NCBI RefSeq assembly: GCF_900167975.1
Contig: NZ_FUZU01000001.1
Span: 5,001 to 69,000 of the forward strand
Length of the DNA stretch: 64,000 nucleotides
Reading direction: 5' to 3'
Source: Ohtaekwangia koreensis
GTDB lineage: Bacteria > Bacteroidota > Bacteroidia > Cytophagales > Cyclobacteriaceae
Shown here: piece after piece, positions 1 to 8,354 of the stretch
How the letters are laid out: every line of letters begins with the position of its first letter
Numbering within the stretch: the stretch's first letter is position 1
Position numbers and translations under genes: made by a program
The notes under the pieces: generated by a model
The model's database searches: none
The model's input: only the letters and a program-made list of their open reading frames with translations
What the model was told of the DNA's origin: nothing

Positions 1-634
<634 letters not shown>

Positions 635-638
635 CAGG

Positions 639-666
639 CCCCGGGTTCTAGCAATAGGATCCGGGG
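639..666 (+). other. 12-bp hairpin with GCAA tetraloop in the 23S-5S spacer
   Basis: Bases 639-650 pair with 655-666 without a bulge. The stem has ten Watson-Crick pairs and two G.T wobbles (645-660 and 647-658), and it closes on GCAA, a GNRA tetraloop. It starts within a few bases of the 23S 3' end. It is not followed by a T-run (TAACAACGAAAAAC follows), so it is not an ordinary terminator. A processing signal or a protecting structure for the 23S 3' end is an inference. Confidence 0.8.
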
Positions 667-795
667 TAACAACGAAAAACAATCTTATGTGCTTGCTTTA
701 CATTACTAACTTTAATACTTCTACTCTTTTGCCAATACTGTCAAAGAAATATTGAAAGGGTTGCTTTTAGATAAGTGACGAACCTTTAAGATTTT

Positions 796-904
796 AAGGT
801 GACTATAGCGGTGGGGATCACCTCTTCCCATTCCGAACAGAGCAGTTAAGCCCGCCAGCGCTGATGGTACTGGGATAATACCTGGGAGAGTAAGTCGTTG
901 CCTT
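796..904 (+). rRNA. 5S ribosomal RNA
   Basis: The sequence shows the conserved 5S core (CCCATTCCGAACAGAG, then AGCCCGCCAGCGCTGATGG, then TGGGAGAGTAAGTCG). The terminal stem closes: 796-803 AAGGTGAC pairs with 897-904 GTTGCCTT through six standard pairs and two wobbles. It lies about 160 bases after the 23S end on the same strand, which is the usual rRNA operon order. No tRNA gene lies between or after them. Confidence 0.96.
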
Positions 905-918
905 TCTTTTACTAACTA

Positions 919-950
919 AGCCTTTGGATAACCTCCAAAGGCTTTTTTTG
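919..950 (+). terminator. Intrinsic terminator of the rRNA operon
   Basis: A perfect 10-bp stem, AAGCCTTTGG (919-928) with CCAAAGGCTT (935-944), is followed by a run of T. It begins 14 bases after the 5S gene, where the rRNA transcript should end. Confidence 0.92.
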
Positions 951-1188
951 TTTTACAACCTAGCCCACAAACATCATTCACTAAGCTCACATGAAGTAAC
1001 CCGCAATAAATCTGGTAGAAACAAACTCATCCCTTGAGAATACCGGTCATATCCCTGTTTTAAGTCTAGACTATAGATCTACGGCCTACGGGAAATAAAT
1101 CAATAGAATACTGGGCTAGATTGAAAGAACCAGAAATACTATACATCAGCGCTCTTCAAACAGAAAGAATAGTGGACTGACTAAATTA
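951..1188. other. Intergenic region with no recognisable gene
   Basis: These 238 bases separate the rRNA terminator from the 3' end of a minus-strand operon. I see no convincing reading frame, tRNA or repeat. A convergent terminator for the minus-strand genes would be expected here but no clear hairpin is visible. Confidence 0.6.
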
Positions 1189-1608
1189 TTACAAAACTAC
1201 ATCGGTAATTGTAAGTTCAGAACCGTTTAATGACGTTTCATATTTTCTCAACGGTCTCCATGCAACACCTCCTGTTACACTGCCATCAAACGCAAAATTA
1301 GAACCACAGCATGGGTCAGTCATATATAGACTTGATGAATGAATCTCGACTGTTGAGCAAGCATTGTTAGGTTGATAAGAACAATTGCGCTCAAAGGCAT
1401 AGTATAAATTTGTATTTACTCTGTGAAGGATAATACCTTTTACTCCACCGTTATTTATATACTGATGTCCTGTCGTTCTTAATGTGTTGTACTCAGGAAG
1501 GTTTAGGTTGATAACTATATCTTGGAAACTAACAAAGGGAATTGCATCGTCACTTAAGTCAGAAGAGCATCCGAGAAAAACGAAAAAAAATATAATCCTC
1601 CAATACAT
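1189..1608 (-). CDS. Lipoprotein with a Rieske-like fold lacking the iron-sulfur ligands
   Basis: This is a 139-residue protein with a short hydrophobic signal ending in a lipobox (VFLGC, Cys14), so it should be membrane-anchored. The body resembles small Bacteroidota lipoproteins annotated as 'Rieske (2Fe-2S) protein'. The start LNLPEYNTL, the central GIILHR strand, and the segment DPCCGSNFAFDGSVTGG followed by RPLRKYE correspond to the second Rieske box and its downstream strands. A functional Rieske centre needs CxH plus CxxH. Here box I reads C76-S-Y78 and box II reads D98-P-C-C101, so by my alignment three of four ligands are replaced. It follows the hydroxyacyl-CoA dehydrogenase gene by 12 bases and is probably last in the pheS operon. 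Its function is unknown. The family assignment rests on remembered relatives and pattern, not on a search. Confidence 0.72.
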   Translation of the reverse strand: MYWRIIFFFVFLGCSSDLSDDAIPFVSFQDIVINLNLPEYNTLRTTGHQYINNGGVKGIILHRVNTNLYYAFERNCSYQPNNACSTVEIHSSSLYMTDPCCGSNFAFDGSVTGGVAWRPLRKYETSLNGSELTITDVVL

Positions 1609-1620
1609 GTTTTGAAACTC

Positions 1621-2481
1621 TTAAGTAGTATATGAATAAAAGCCCTTACCTGATTTTCTTCCAAGAAAACCAGCCTCGATTTTCTGTTGCTGAATTCTAC
1701 TAGGTCTAAATTTAGTGTCCTGATGAAAGGCATTATACATGGACGATGTAACGGAATAATTTATATCAATCCCAATTAAATCCATTAATTCAAAAGGTCC
1801 CATTTTAAAGCCGGTCGATTTCATTAGTATATCAACGTTTTTAAAATCGGAAACATTGTCCTCAAGTAGGCGTAGAGATTCCGTATAAAAGTGACGTGCT
1901 ACTCTATTCACTATAAATCCGGGAGAATCTTTAGTGAGGACAGCAGACTTTGAGATTTTAAGGCTAAAAGCTTTTAACGTATTTACCGTGGAGTCGTCAG
2001 TTGCAATGCCTCTGACTATTTCTACAAGTTTCATAACAGGTGCTGGATTAAAGAAATGCAGGCCAGCGAAGCGACTTGGGTATTTTAAAGCAGACGCTAT
2101 TTGAGTAATTGAAATGGAGGATGTATTGCTGAGAAGTATGCAATCCTGTCCATTGATTTTCTCAAGCTCGGAAAATATTTTCTGCTTTATGTCGACTTTT
2201 TCTATTACAGCTTCGATGACTAAATCAACTTGGAGCATTCTAAAATCTCCTATTGCCTCAATTTTCGAGATTGTGCTATCTCTCCGATCGCTTGTTATTC
2301 TTCCTTTCTCAAGATTGAGCTCAAGGTTTTTCCGAATATTTGAGATGGCAGCCCTTGTAAGCTCCGGCTGTACATCGTAAAGCATGACAGTATAACCTGA
2401 AGAGGCACAAAGTTGAGCGATTCCCTGGCCCATAGTACCAGCGCCTATCACTGCTATCTTTTTTATGCCATCAATTGTCAT
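1621..2481 (-). CDS. hbd: 3-hydroxybutyryl-CoA / 3-hydroxyacyl-CoA dehydrogenase
   Basis: This is a 286-residue cytosolic enzyme, the usual length for the single-domain Hbd/PaaH family. It oxidises (S)-3-hydroxyacyl-CoA to 3-oxoacyl-CoA with NAD(P)+. The N-terminal Rossmann motif GAGTMGQG is at residues 13-20. The family segment GLHFFNPAPVMKLVEIV and the C-terminal helical domain with GFKMGPFELMDLIGID and GRKSGKGFYSY are present. The start codon overlaps the pheS stop by four bases (2478-2481), so the two are probably translationally coupled. No other beta-oxidation or butyrate gene is nearby, so its pathway (fatty acid oxidation, phenylacetate or butyrate metabolism) cannot be told from context. 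Confidence 0.93.
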   Translation of the reverse strand: MTIDGIKKIAVIGAGTMGQGIAQLCASSGYTVMLYDVQPELTRAAISNIRKNLELNLEKGRITSDRRDSTISKIEAIGDFRMLQVDLVIEAVIEKVDIKQKIFSELEKINGQDCILLSNTSSISITQIASALKYPSRFAGLHFFNPAPVMKLVEIVRGIATDDSTVNTLKAFSLKISKSAVLTKDSPGFIVNRVARHFYTESLRLLEDNVSDFKNVDILMKSTGFKMGPFELMDLIGIDINYSVTSSMYNAFHQDTKFRPSRIQQQKIEAGFLGRKSGKGFYSYTT

Positions 2482-3527
2482 GCAATATTGCTTGTGCGGA
2501 ACTGACGAAGAAAACGTATATCATTTTCAGAATATAGTCTCAGGTCGTTTACTTGATAACGGAGTTGTGTAACACGTTCTATCCCCATTCCGAAAGCAAA
2601 GCCAGTGTATTCCTGAGGGTCTATACCGCAATTCTTAAGAACATTTGGATGAACCATTCCTGCTCCAGCAATTTCAACCCACCCACTTCGCTTGCAGACT
2701 ACACATCCTTCTCCTTTACAAATAAGACACGTCACATCAATCTCAGCGCTTGGTTCTGTGAACGGAAAGAATGATGGTCTTAATCGTAGCTTTATGTCCT
2801 TGCCGTACATTTCCTTGGCAAAGTGAAACAGCGTCTGCTTTAGATCTGAGAAGCTAACATTCTTATCTACATACAGGCCTTCAACCTGATGAAAAAAGCA
2901 ATGCGCTCTTGCTGATATGGCCTCGTTACGATAAACTCGGCCAGGCATAATAGCCCGTATAGGAGGTTTTTGAGATTTCATCAATCTGATCTGTACGTTC
3001 GAGGTATGTGTTCTAAGAAGTACATCTTGTGAGTCACGCCCACTTTTCTTCTCGATGAAAAATGTGTCCTGCATTTCTCTTGCAGGGTGATTTTCAGGGA
3101 AATTAAGTGCGGAGAAATTGTGCCAATCATCTTCAATTTCTGGTCCATCGGCTACATTGAATCCTAATCTTTCAAAAATCTCAATGATCCTATATCTTGT
3201 TAATGATAGTGGATGAAGATTCCCGGTTATGTTAGGTATGCCTGGGAGAGTTAAATCAATATCGACATTAGAGGATGCGGTAGCTTCCAGTTGTTCACTT
3301 AATACAAGAAGTTTTGCTTCGGCTGCTTGCTTGAGTTCATTTAATATTTTACCAACGATTTTCTTTTCTTCGTTTGGTATCTGTTTCAATTCCTCAAAGA
3401 GGTCACCAACAACTCCTTTGCGACTAACATACCGGAGCCTGAAAGTTTCTAAACCTTGTTTATCATTTGCTGAAAAAGCTTCTACTTCTTGAAGAAGCGA
3501 TTTAATTTTCTCTTGCATGGGCATCAT
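2478..3527 (-). CDS. pheS: Phenylalanyl-tRNA synthetase alpha subunit
   Basis: The protein has 349 residues, the normal length for bacterial PheS, which charges tRNA-Phe as an (alpha-beta)2 enzyme with PheT. There is an N-terminal coiled-coil arm (residues 1-90) and a class II catalytic core with HPLSLTRYRI and the motif 2 stretch RVYRNEAISARAHCFFHQVEG. There is also a Cys-rich loop (CLICKGEGCVVCKRSGW) and motif 3 as FAFGMGIERVTQLRY. pheT is not adjacent, which is common in Bacteroidota. Two in-frame ATG codons (3527 and 3518) could start it. The gene heads a pheS-hbd-lipoprotein operon. The nearby TATTTTTG element (3546-3539) would give a leader of only about 8-17 bases. Confidence 0.97.
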   Translation of the reverse strand: MMPMQEKIKSLLQEVEAFSANDKQGLETFRLRYVSRKGVVGDLFEELKQIPNEEKKIVGKILNELKQAAEAKLLVLSEQLEATASSNVDIDLTLPGIPNITGNLHPLSLTRYRIIEIFERLGFNVADGPEIEDDWHNFSALNFPENHPAREMQDTFFIEKKSGRDSQDVLLRTHTSNVQIRLMKSQKPPIRAIMPGRVYRNEAISARAHCFFHQVEGLYVDKNVSFSDLKQTLFHFAKEMYGKDIKLRLRPSFFPFTEPSAEIDVTCLICKGEGCVVCKRSGWVEIAGAGMVHPNVLKNCGIDPQEYTGFAFGMGIERVTQLRYQVNDLRLYSENDIRFLRQFRTSNIA

Positions 3528-3538
3528 TTGAACGACAC

Positions 3539-3546
3539 CAAAAATA
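3539..3546 (-). promoter_or_regulatory. Possible -7 promoter element upstream of pheS
   Basis: On the minus strand TATTTTTG matches the Bacteroidota -7 consensus TAnnTTTG exactly, 11 bases before the first ATG of pheS. A clear -33 TTTG is not present at the expected spacing, so this rests on one half-site. Confidence 0.3.
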
Positions 3547-3575
3547 CAATATAGAGATGTATTGCCCTAACGGGT

Positions 3576-4640
3576 TTACTCTTCCAGTTCTTTAGGTGAT
3601 AGTCTTCCGAGGATCAGACGATCCAGCGTTACACTAAGTACGAAGGAAAGTACTAAGACACCGGTTAAGATATAGCGCTCTGAAAAATTATGAAAAAGCA
3701 GCGCTAGAGAAATGTAAAATATATGAGCACCACCAAGTACTAATGTAGTTTGACTGTGTGTCATTCCCAGTCTCATGATAGCGTGATGAATGTGGCTTTT
3801 ATCAGGCTTAAAAGGAGACTGCCTCTTTAGTAATCTTAAGAGCACTATGCGTAAAGTGTCGACTAACGGAATGATGATAAAACAAGCTGCAGTGCCGATC
3901 GAAGCATTAAACCGATACGGAAAATGCTCTGGCAAATTATAGTTCAGGTCAATAAAACGAATTGTAAGCATAGCTAACATCATCCCAATTACAAGAGCAC
4001 CTGTGTCTCCCATAAAAACCTCGGAAGGCTCCCAATTAAAAATAAGGAAAGCGAAGATTGCGCCCACCATGGAAAATGACAAAACTGAAAAAATAAAGTC
4101 ATCGATCAGGAAAAACCAGATACCAAAGGCTATCAACGAAAGCGTTGCAATAGTTCCAGCAAGCCCATCAAGCCCATCAATTAAGTTAAAGGAATTTGTT
4201 ATAACGATGATTGTGAAATAGGTGAGGATGTAGCTAATTATATCGGGCAGCTCATAGACTCCGAATAAACCGTAAAAAGATTTTATTCTAAGATCAAACA
4301 AAAAAATCAAAAGTGATGCAGCCATAATTTGGCCCATAAGCTTGATCATCCAGCGTAAAGGAACAAGGTCATCACGTACACCGATAAAAAAAATAACAGA
4401 CAGAGCAACCATAATAAACTTGATGGTTCCCCAACTCTGAATGTCAATCCATATTAAAGAGGAAATGAAAAAACCAATAAAGATTGCAATTCCACCCATG
4501 GATGGAGTTACTTTTTTATGGATTTTCCTTCTACCTGGAATATCAACCAGATTTTTTTGCAATGAGTACTTGATGATCACCGGAACGATCAAAAAAGCGA
4601 TAACAAAAGAAGTTGTAGCAGCAGCAAGCTGAATGGCCAT
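3576..4640 (-). CDS. WecA/TagO-like undecaprenyl-phosphate sugar-1-phosphate transferase
   Basis: This integral membrane enzyme (354 residues from the ATG at 4640, about ten hydrophobic segments) is of the MraY/WecA/TagO family. It transfers a HexNAc-1-phosphate from UDP-HexNAc to undecaprenyl phosphate and so starts glycan assembly at the inner membrane. Family motifs visible in order are RDDLVPL (Asp-rich site), NLIDGLDGLAG, FMGDTGALVIG and the late histidine cluster KSHIHHA. A TTG nine bases upstream is less likely as the start. It opens the polysaccharide locus and is the most plausible initiating transferase for it, because no other is present. It could instead serve a second glycan such as lipopolysaccharide. 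Confidence 0.9.
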   Translation of the reverse strand: MAIQLAAATTSFVIAFLIVPVIIKYSLQKNLVDIPGRRKIHKKVTPSMGGIAIFIGFFISSLIWIDIQSWGTIKFIMVALSVIFFIGVRDDLVPLRWMIKLMGQIMAASLLIFLFDLRIKSFYGLFGVYELPDIISYILTYFTIIVITNSFNLIDGLDGLAGTIATLSLIAFGIWFFLIDDFIFSVLSFSMVGAIFAFLIFNWEPSEVFMGDTGALVIGMMLAMLTIRFIDLNYNLPEHFPYRFNASIGTAACFIIIPLVDTLRIVLLRLLKRQSPFKPDKSHIHHAIMRLGMTHSQTTLVLGGAHIFYISLALLFHNFSERYILTGVLVLSFVLSVTLDRLILGRLSPKELEE

Positions 4641-4728
4641 AAAGCACAAAAGAAGTTCGTAAAACTAATGTAAAACCTTAATTAATTTAACATTAATATG
4701 TCAATTCGTTTAAAGATCATTCGGTGGT

Positions 4729-5871
4729 TCAAGCCTGGATGGAATCGTTTGATTTCTGTATACTCTCCAGACTTGCTAAAAAAAGATTCTCATGAGAATC
4801 GATGATTGTTTCCCAGTTATATTTTTGATGAATGAGGTCAATATTTCTTTTTGTGAAAACTTCGTATTTGTCATCTCTTTCCTTTTGAATTTTTAAAATT
4901 TTATCGGCTAAATCATTCTCATCAGAAAAAAACAAGGCGTTATTTTCGAGAACCGAACGATTAAACTCGTTATCATGAGCGACTATAAAGCTCTCATCAG
5001 CCATAGCCTCAAGGAGAGAAGGATTGGTACCTCCAACTGAATGTCCATGGAAATACGCTTTACAATAAAAACGAAGTGAATCAAGAATCTTCTTATCATA
5101 AATACTCCCGAGGAATACAATTCTCGAATGCAAAACTTTATATTTCAATAATTGCTTCGCGTGCTTCGTCTTCAATCCACCAACTATTGCTAGTGTTCTA
5201 TTAGATTGGGATTGTATAAAAGCCTTTATTATAACTTCTATATTATTCTCTGGCTCAAGTCGTGCAATTACAAGAAAGTAATTATTTTGTTCTAACCCTG
5301 TAGAACCAAGCAGTGATAGATCATGATGAACAATTAGGTCAGCCCCGTAAGGGATAAAATATGAGTTCTTATTGTAGGCTTTGAGAAGATAATTTTGAAT
5401 GCCAATGTTGTCCGAGATAAGAACGTGAGATTGGCTCACGGCGAGCTTTTCAGATCTTTTCGTTAGTTTCTGAACCAGCTTATTCCACTTATTTCTTTTC
5501 CATTCAAGTCCATCCATGTTTGTAAAAACAAGAGGCCTTCTTTTTTTTGATTTGAAATACTGTAATGAAGGAGCACAGCTGGCATAACCAGCCTCGAAGA
5601 TTATATCAAAATCATTATGTGTGTACGCATCAGAAAGACAAAGATGGTCGTAGATAAAGTGAGCTCCTCCTCCTAGAATATTTTCGGGACAGAATACATG
5701 TTTTATTTTTACTCCTTTAAAGTCCTTGTCTTTATATGGATGAAAATGTGGTGAGTAGACAGTGACTTCATGTCCCCTTTCAACTAATCCTACTGATAGA
5801 TACTCAGCAAATTGTTCGAATCCTCCGTATTGATTTGGTATTCCCTTAGTACCTAATATCGCAATCTTCAA
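4729..5871 (-). CDS. DUF1972-type glycosyltransferase (rhamnosyltransferase-like, GT4)
   Basis: The 380-residue protein begins with the characteristic DUF1972 N-terminus (MKIAILGTKGIPNQYGGFEQF). This is followed by a GT4 C-terminal half with LEPENNIEVIIKAF and the donor-site region GGTNPSLLEAMADES. Relatives such as WchF/Cps2T add rhamnose to the lipid-linked first sugar, and that role is inferred. The start codon is TTG at 5871. It is well supported because the family N-terminus begins exactly there and an ATG is not available. The next gene, on the opposite strand, begins only about 47 bases away, so the divergent promoters must be compact. Confidence 0.88.
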   Translation of the reverse strand: MKIAILGTKGIPNQYGGFEQFAEYLSVGLVERGHEVTVYSPHFHPYKDKDFKGVKIKHVFCPENILGGGAHFIYDHLCLSDAYTHNDFDIIFEAGYASCAPSLQYFKSKKRRPLVFTNMDGLEWKRNKWNKLVQKLTKRSEKLAVSQSHVLISDNIGIQNYLLKAYNKNSYFIPYGADLIVHHDLSLLGSTGLEQNNYFLVIARLEPENNIEVIIKAFIQSQSNRTLAIVGGLKTKHAKQLLKYKVLHSRIVFLGSIYDKKILDSLRFYCKAYFHGHSVGGTNPSLLEAMADESFIVAHDNEFNRSVLENNALFFSDENDLADKILKIQKERDDKYEVFTKRNIDLIHQKYNWETIIDSHENLFLASLESIQKSNDSIQA

Positions 5872-5918
5872 GTTTTGTAATTTTAGACAAGTTTAGTGTA
5901 TTGCAAATAAAATCAAAA

Positions 5919-7199
5919 ATGACGCTTCAAACGACTTTAACAGGACGCCTCAGAGGTAGATGGGATTTTTTAATAATCCTGACGATCAAGTTGGCGATCA
6001 TCGGAATGTTTTTGCCAATAAAGATAAGTAACTTTATAATGTTTCTCCTCTTGGCATTGGTACTCTTAATTGGAAAATACTCTGATGCCTGGTCTCGTTT
6101 GAAGAGAAGCATTCTCCCGTATTTTCTTTTATACTACGCAATTCATATTGTTGGGATACTATATAGTGAAAATCATTTCGCTGCAATTAAAGAATTAGAT
6201 AAAAAAATACCATTCCTGATATTGCCTGTTGTCTTCAGTTTAATAGATCCAAAACTTCTCCTAAAGGAGAGGGTAAATATTCTATTATTTTTTGCGAGGC
6301 TCACCATTATCGTATCTATAGCACTAGGGATATACTCATTCATTCGCTATTGGCAGACTAAGGACATCAACGTGTTTTTCTATACAGGGTTTACAGATCT
6401 CATTAAGTTTCATCCAGTTTACTTAGCTGGTTATTTAATTTTTGCAACCATTATACTTTTAGTGATACCGAAAGAAAGAGTGGCAAAATGGAGTGTAATT
6501 CGAGACGGTGGTATAATAATATTTTCTTTTTTTATGCTGATTTTGATTTCATCCAAAACCGCGTTATTCATATTTCTTGTTTTGATTGGTTATATACTCC
6601 TTGAAAGAATAACCTCTATTCATTGGAGTAGTAAAATCCTGATTTGTGTAGGTTTTCTTATGATGAGTGGAGTAGTGATTTATAGCTTCCCTGTAACACG
6701 CGCAAGAATTCAAGATTCATTAAATTCAAATTGGTCGGGAATCCTGGATGATGAGTATACCCAGAAAGCATCAACTTATACAGGGGCAACGTTGCGATTT
6801 TCTTTTTGGAAAGTTACAGCCAAGGAAATATATAGTGATAATAAAGTGTTGGAGGGGGTTGGTACGGGAGATCAAACCGATTACCTAAATAAAGTATATG
6901 ATAAGTACGGTTTGTTAAATGTTGGCTATGTCAACTACAACCTACATAATGTCTTGATGGAAGTTATATTGGAATTTGGGTTAATTGGTTTTGCCTTTTT
7001 CACTGCTTTGATTCTTAAGGCATCACATCTGGCAAAGATCTACGGAGATAATATTCTTGCGTGTTTACTTGTCATTTTTATTCTATTGGGTATGACAGAA
7101 TCCTTATGGAATATCAATAAAGGTATCTTCTTCTTTACCTTTTTCTTTTGTTTCCTGTGCTGCTCGTTACCAACTAAATCGACCTATCTTGATAAATAG
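5919..7199 (+). CDS. O-antigen ligase / Wzy-type polymerase, membrane protein
   Basis: From the ATG at 5919 this is 426 residues with about ten to twelve hydrophobic segments. The large periplasmic loop carries the O-antigen ligase/Wzy_C signature NLHNVLMEVILEFGLIGF. The His of that motif is the conserved residue of WaaL and Wzy enzymes, which join undecaprenyl-linked glycan to lipid A or to another repeat unit. A TTG 18 bases upstream is an alternative start. The gene is flipped relative to its neighbours and its stop lies one base from the stop of the convergent gene at 7201. A second polymerase-like protein is encoded at 8355-9659. One of the pair may be the ligase and the other the polymerase, but the sequence does not say which. 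Confidence 0.83.
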   Translation: MTLQTTLTGRLRGRWDFLIILTIKLAIIGMFLPIKISNFIMFLLLALVLLIGKYSDAWSRLKRSILPYFLLYYAIHIVGILYSENHFAAIKELDKKIPFLILPVVFSLIDPKLLLKERVNILLFFARLTIIVSIALGIYSFIRYWQTKDINVFFYTGFTDLIKFHPVYLAGYLIFATIILLVIPKERVAKWSVIRDGGIIIFSFFMLILISSKTALFIFLVLIGYILLERITSIHWSSKILICVGFLMMSGVVIYSFPVTRARIQDSLNSNWSGILDDEYTQKASTYTGATLRFSFWKVTAKEIYSDNKVLEGVGTGDQTDYLNKVYDKYGLLNVGYVNYNLHNVLMEVILEFGLIGFAFFTALILKASHLAKIYGDNILACLLVIFILLGMTESLWNINKGIFFFTFFFCFLCCSLPTKSTYLDK

Positions 7200-7200
7200 A

Positions 7201-8319
7201 TTATTTAGAGAATAGATTGAGTATATCTGACGAGAAATTTGAAGCAATCACCTTCCAATTGTAGTTCTCAAGGATAAATTTAGATAGATGCTCTCTTCTG
7301 AGAACATCGTCTTCCTTTAGCTTTGCCGCCATCTTCAACGATAATGTTTCAATATCTAAGGGAGGAAAAAGATCATTTCCGAAAAACGAAAAATCTGACA
7401 TCGCCGTAGAATTTGAACATAAAGTTTTTGTTTTTAAAGCTGCTGCCTCTAATGGAGGTATTCCGAAACCTTCTGCAATAGAAGGGTAAACAAAAAGAGC
7501 TGCATTTCTATAGAAGCTCAGTAGCTCCTCAAAGGGTATATTTTTTAGCTGGACGATGTTTTGTTTAAGGCTTTCAGGAAGTTCGTTCAGATAGTGATCA
7601 AGCTCCTTTACGGCAATATCTTCACGCCCTATTAAGACAAGCTTAGTATCAGCATCCCATATTTTATTTTCTACGTATGCTTTAACAAGCGAGATGTGAT
7701 TTTTTCTGGGCTCTATTCTACTTACGTATAGGATGTATTTTTTTAGATTATACCTACTCTTTATATCCGGTAAGGGCGCTTCACTAAAATCTCTGAAAAA
7801 ATCTTGCGACACTCCATTAGGAGTCAAAATGATTTTATTCTTTGGTATATAATAGTGTTTGATAATAGCATTTGAAGAATAATTAGATACAGTAGTGACA
7901 AGGTCTGATCGTTTAGCTGATCGCTTAAATAAGAAATTTTTTACTGTACGATAATGCCAAGGGAACAGATTTGTAAAGTCAAGGAATAATAAGTCATGAA
8001 TTGTTACTATCTCTTTCGTGTTTTTAATTAAAGGAGAGACGTATTGATAGTGCGCTATATCTATTTTGTGTTTTCTTATCAGGTTAGGTATGTCAATTGC
8101 AAGCCTATAGTATTTGGAATGAGAGTTGTATTTTAGATAATGAATTTTGTCAGAGTAGTTGAACTCTTTTTTTAGAAGCTCAACGTCAACTGCCGACATA
8201 TAAAGTTCAAACCTGTCGTCATTGGCTATTTCAGTATATAGGCCTTTTATAAAGACACAAGTACTTTGAAACGGATCGTCAAACCAATGTGCGTCAACAA
8301 ATAATTTTATTTTCCTCAT
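7201..8319 (-). CDS. GT4-family glycosyltransferase
   Basis: The 372-residue protein has the GT-B fold and is probably attached to the cytoplasmic membrane face. The N-terminal half contains DIAHYQYVSPL and TIHDLLFLDF, typical of mannosyl/rhamnosyl GT4 enzymes. The C-terminal nucleotide-sugar half has YILYVSRIEPRKNH, with the conserved Arg and Lys for the diphosphate, and the EX7E-like region PSIAEGFGIPPLEAAALK. The acceptor and donor cannot be deduced. It ends one base from the convergent polymerase/ligase gene. Confidence 0.9.
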   Translation of the reverse strand: MRKIKLFVDAHWFDDPFQSTCVFIKGLYTEIANDDRFELYMSAVDVELLKKEFNYSDKIHYLKYNSHSKYYRLAIDIPNLIRKHKIDIAHYQYVSPLIKNTKEIVTIHDLLFLDFTNLFPWHYRTVKNFLFKRSAKRSDLVTTVSNYSSNAIIKHYYIPKNKIILTPNGVSQDFFRDFSEAPLPDIKSRYNLKKYILYVSRIEPRKNHISLVKAYVENKIWDADTKLVLIGREDIAVKELDHYLNELPESLKQNIVQLKNIPFEELLSFYRNAALFVYPSIAEGFGIPPLEAAALKTKTLCSNSTAMSDFSFFGNDLFPPLDIETLSLKMAAKLKEDDVLRREHLSKFILENYNWKVIASNFSSDILNLFSK

Positions 8320-8354
8320 TTTTATCTCAGAGATAACTTGTCGTGATTATTTAG

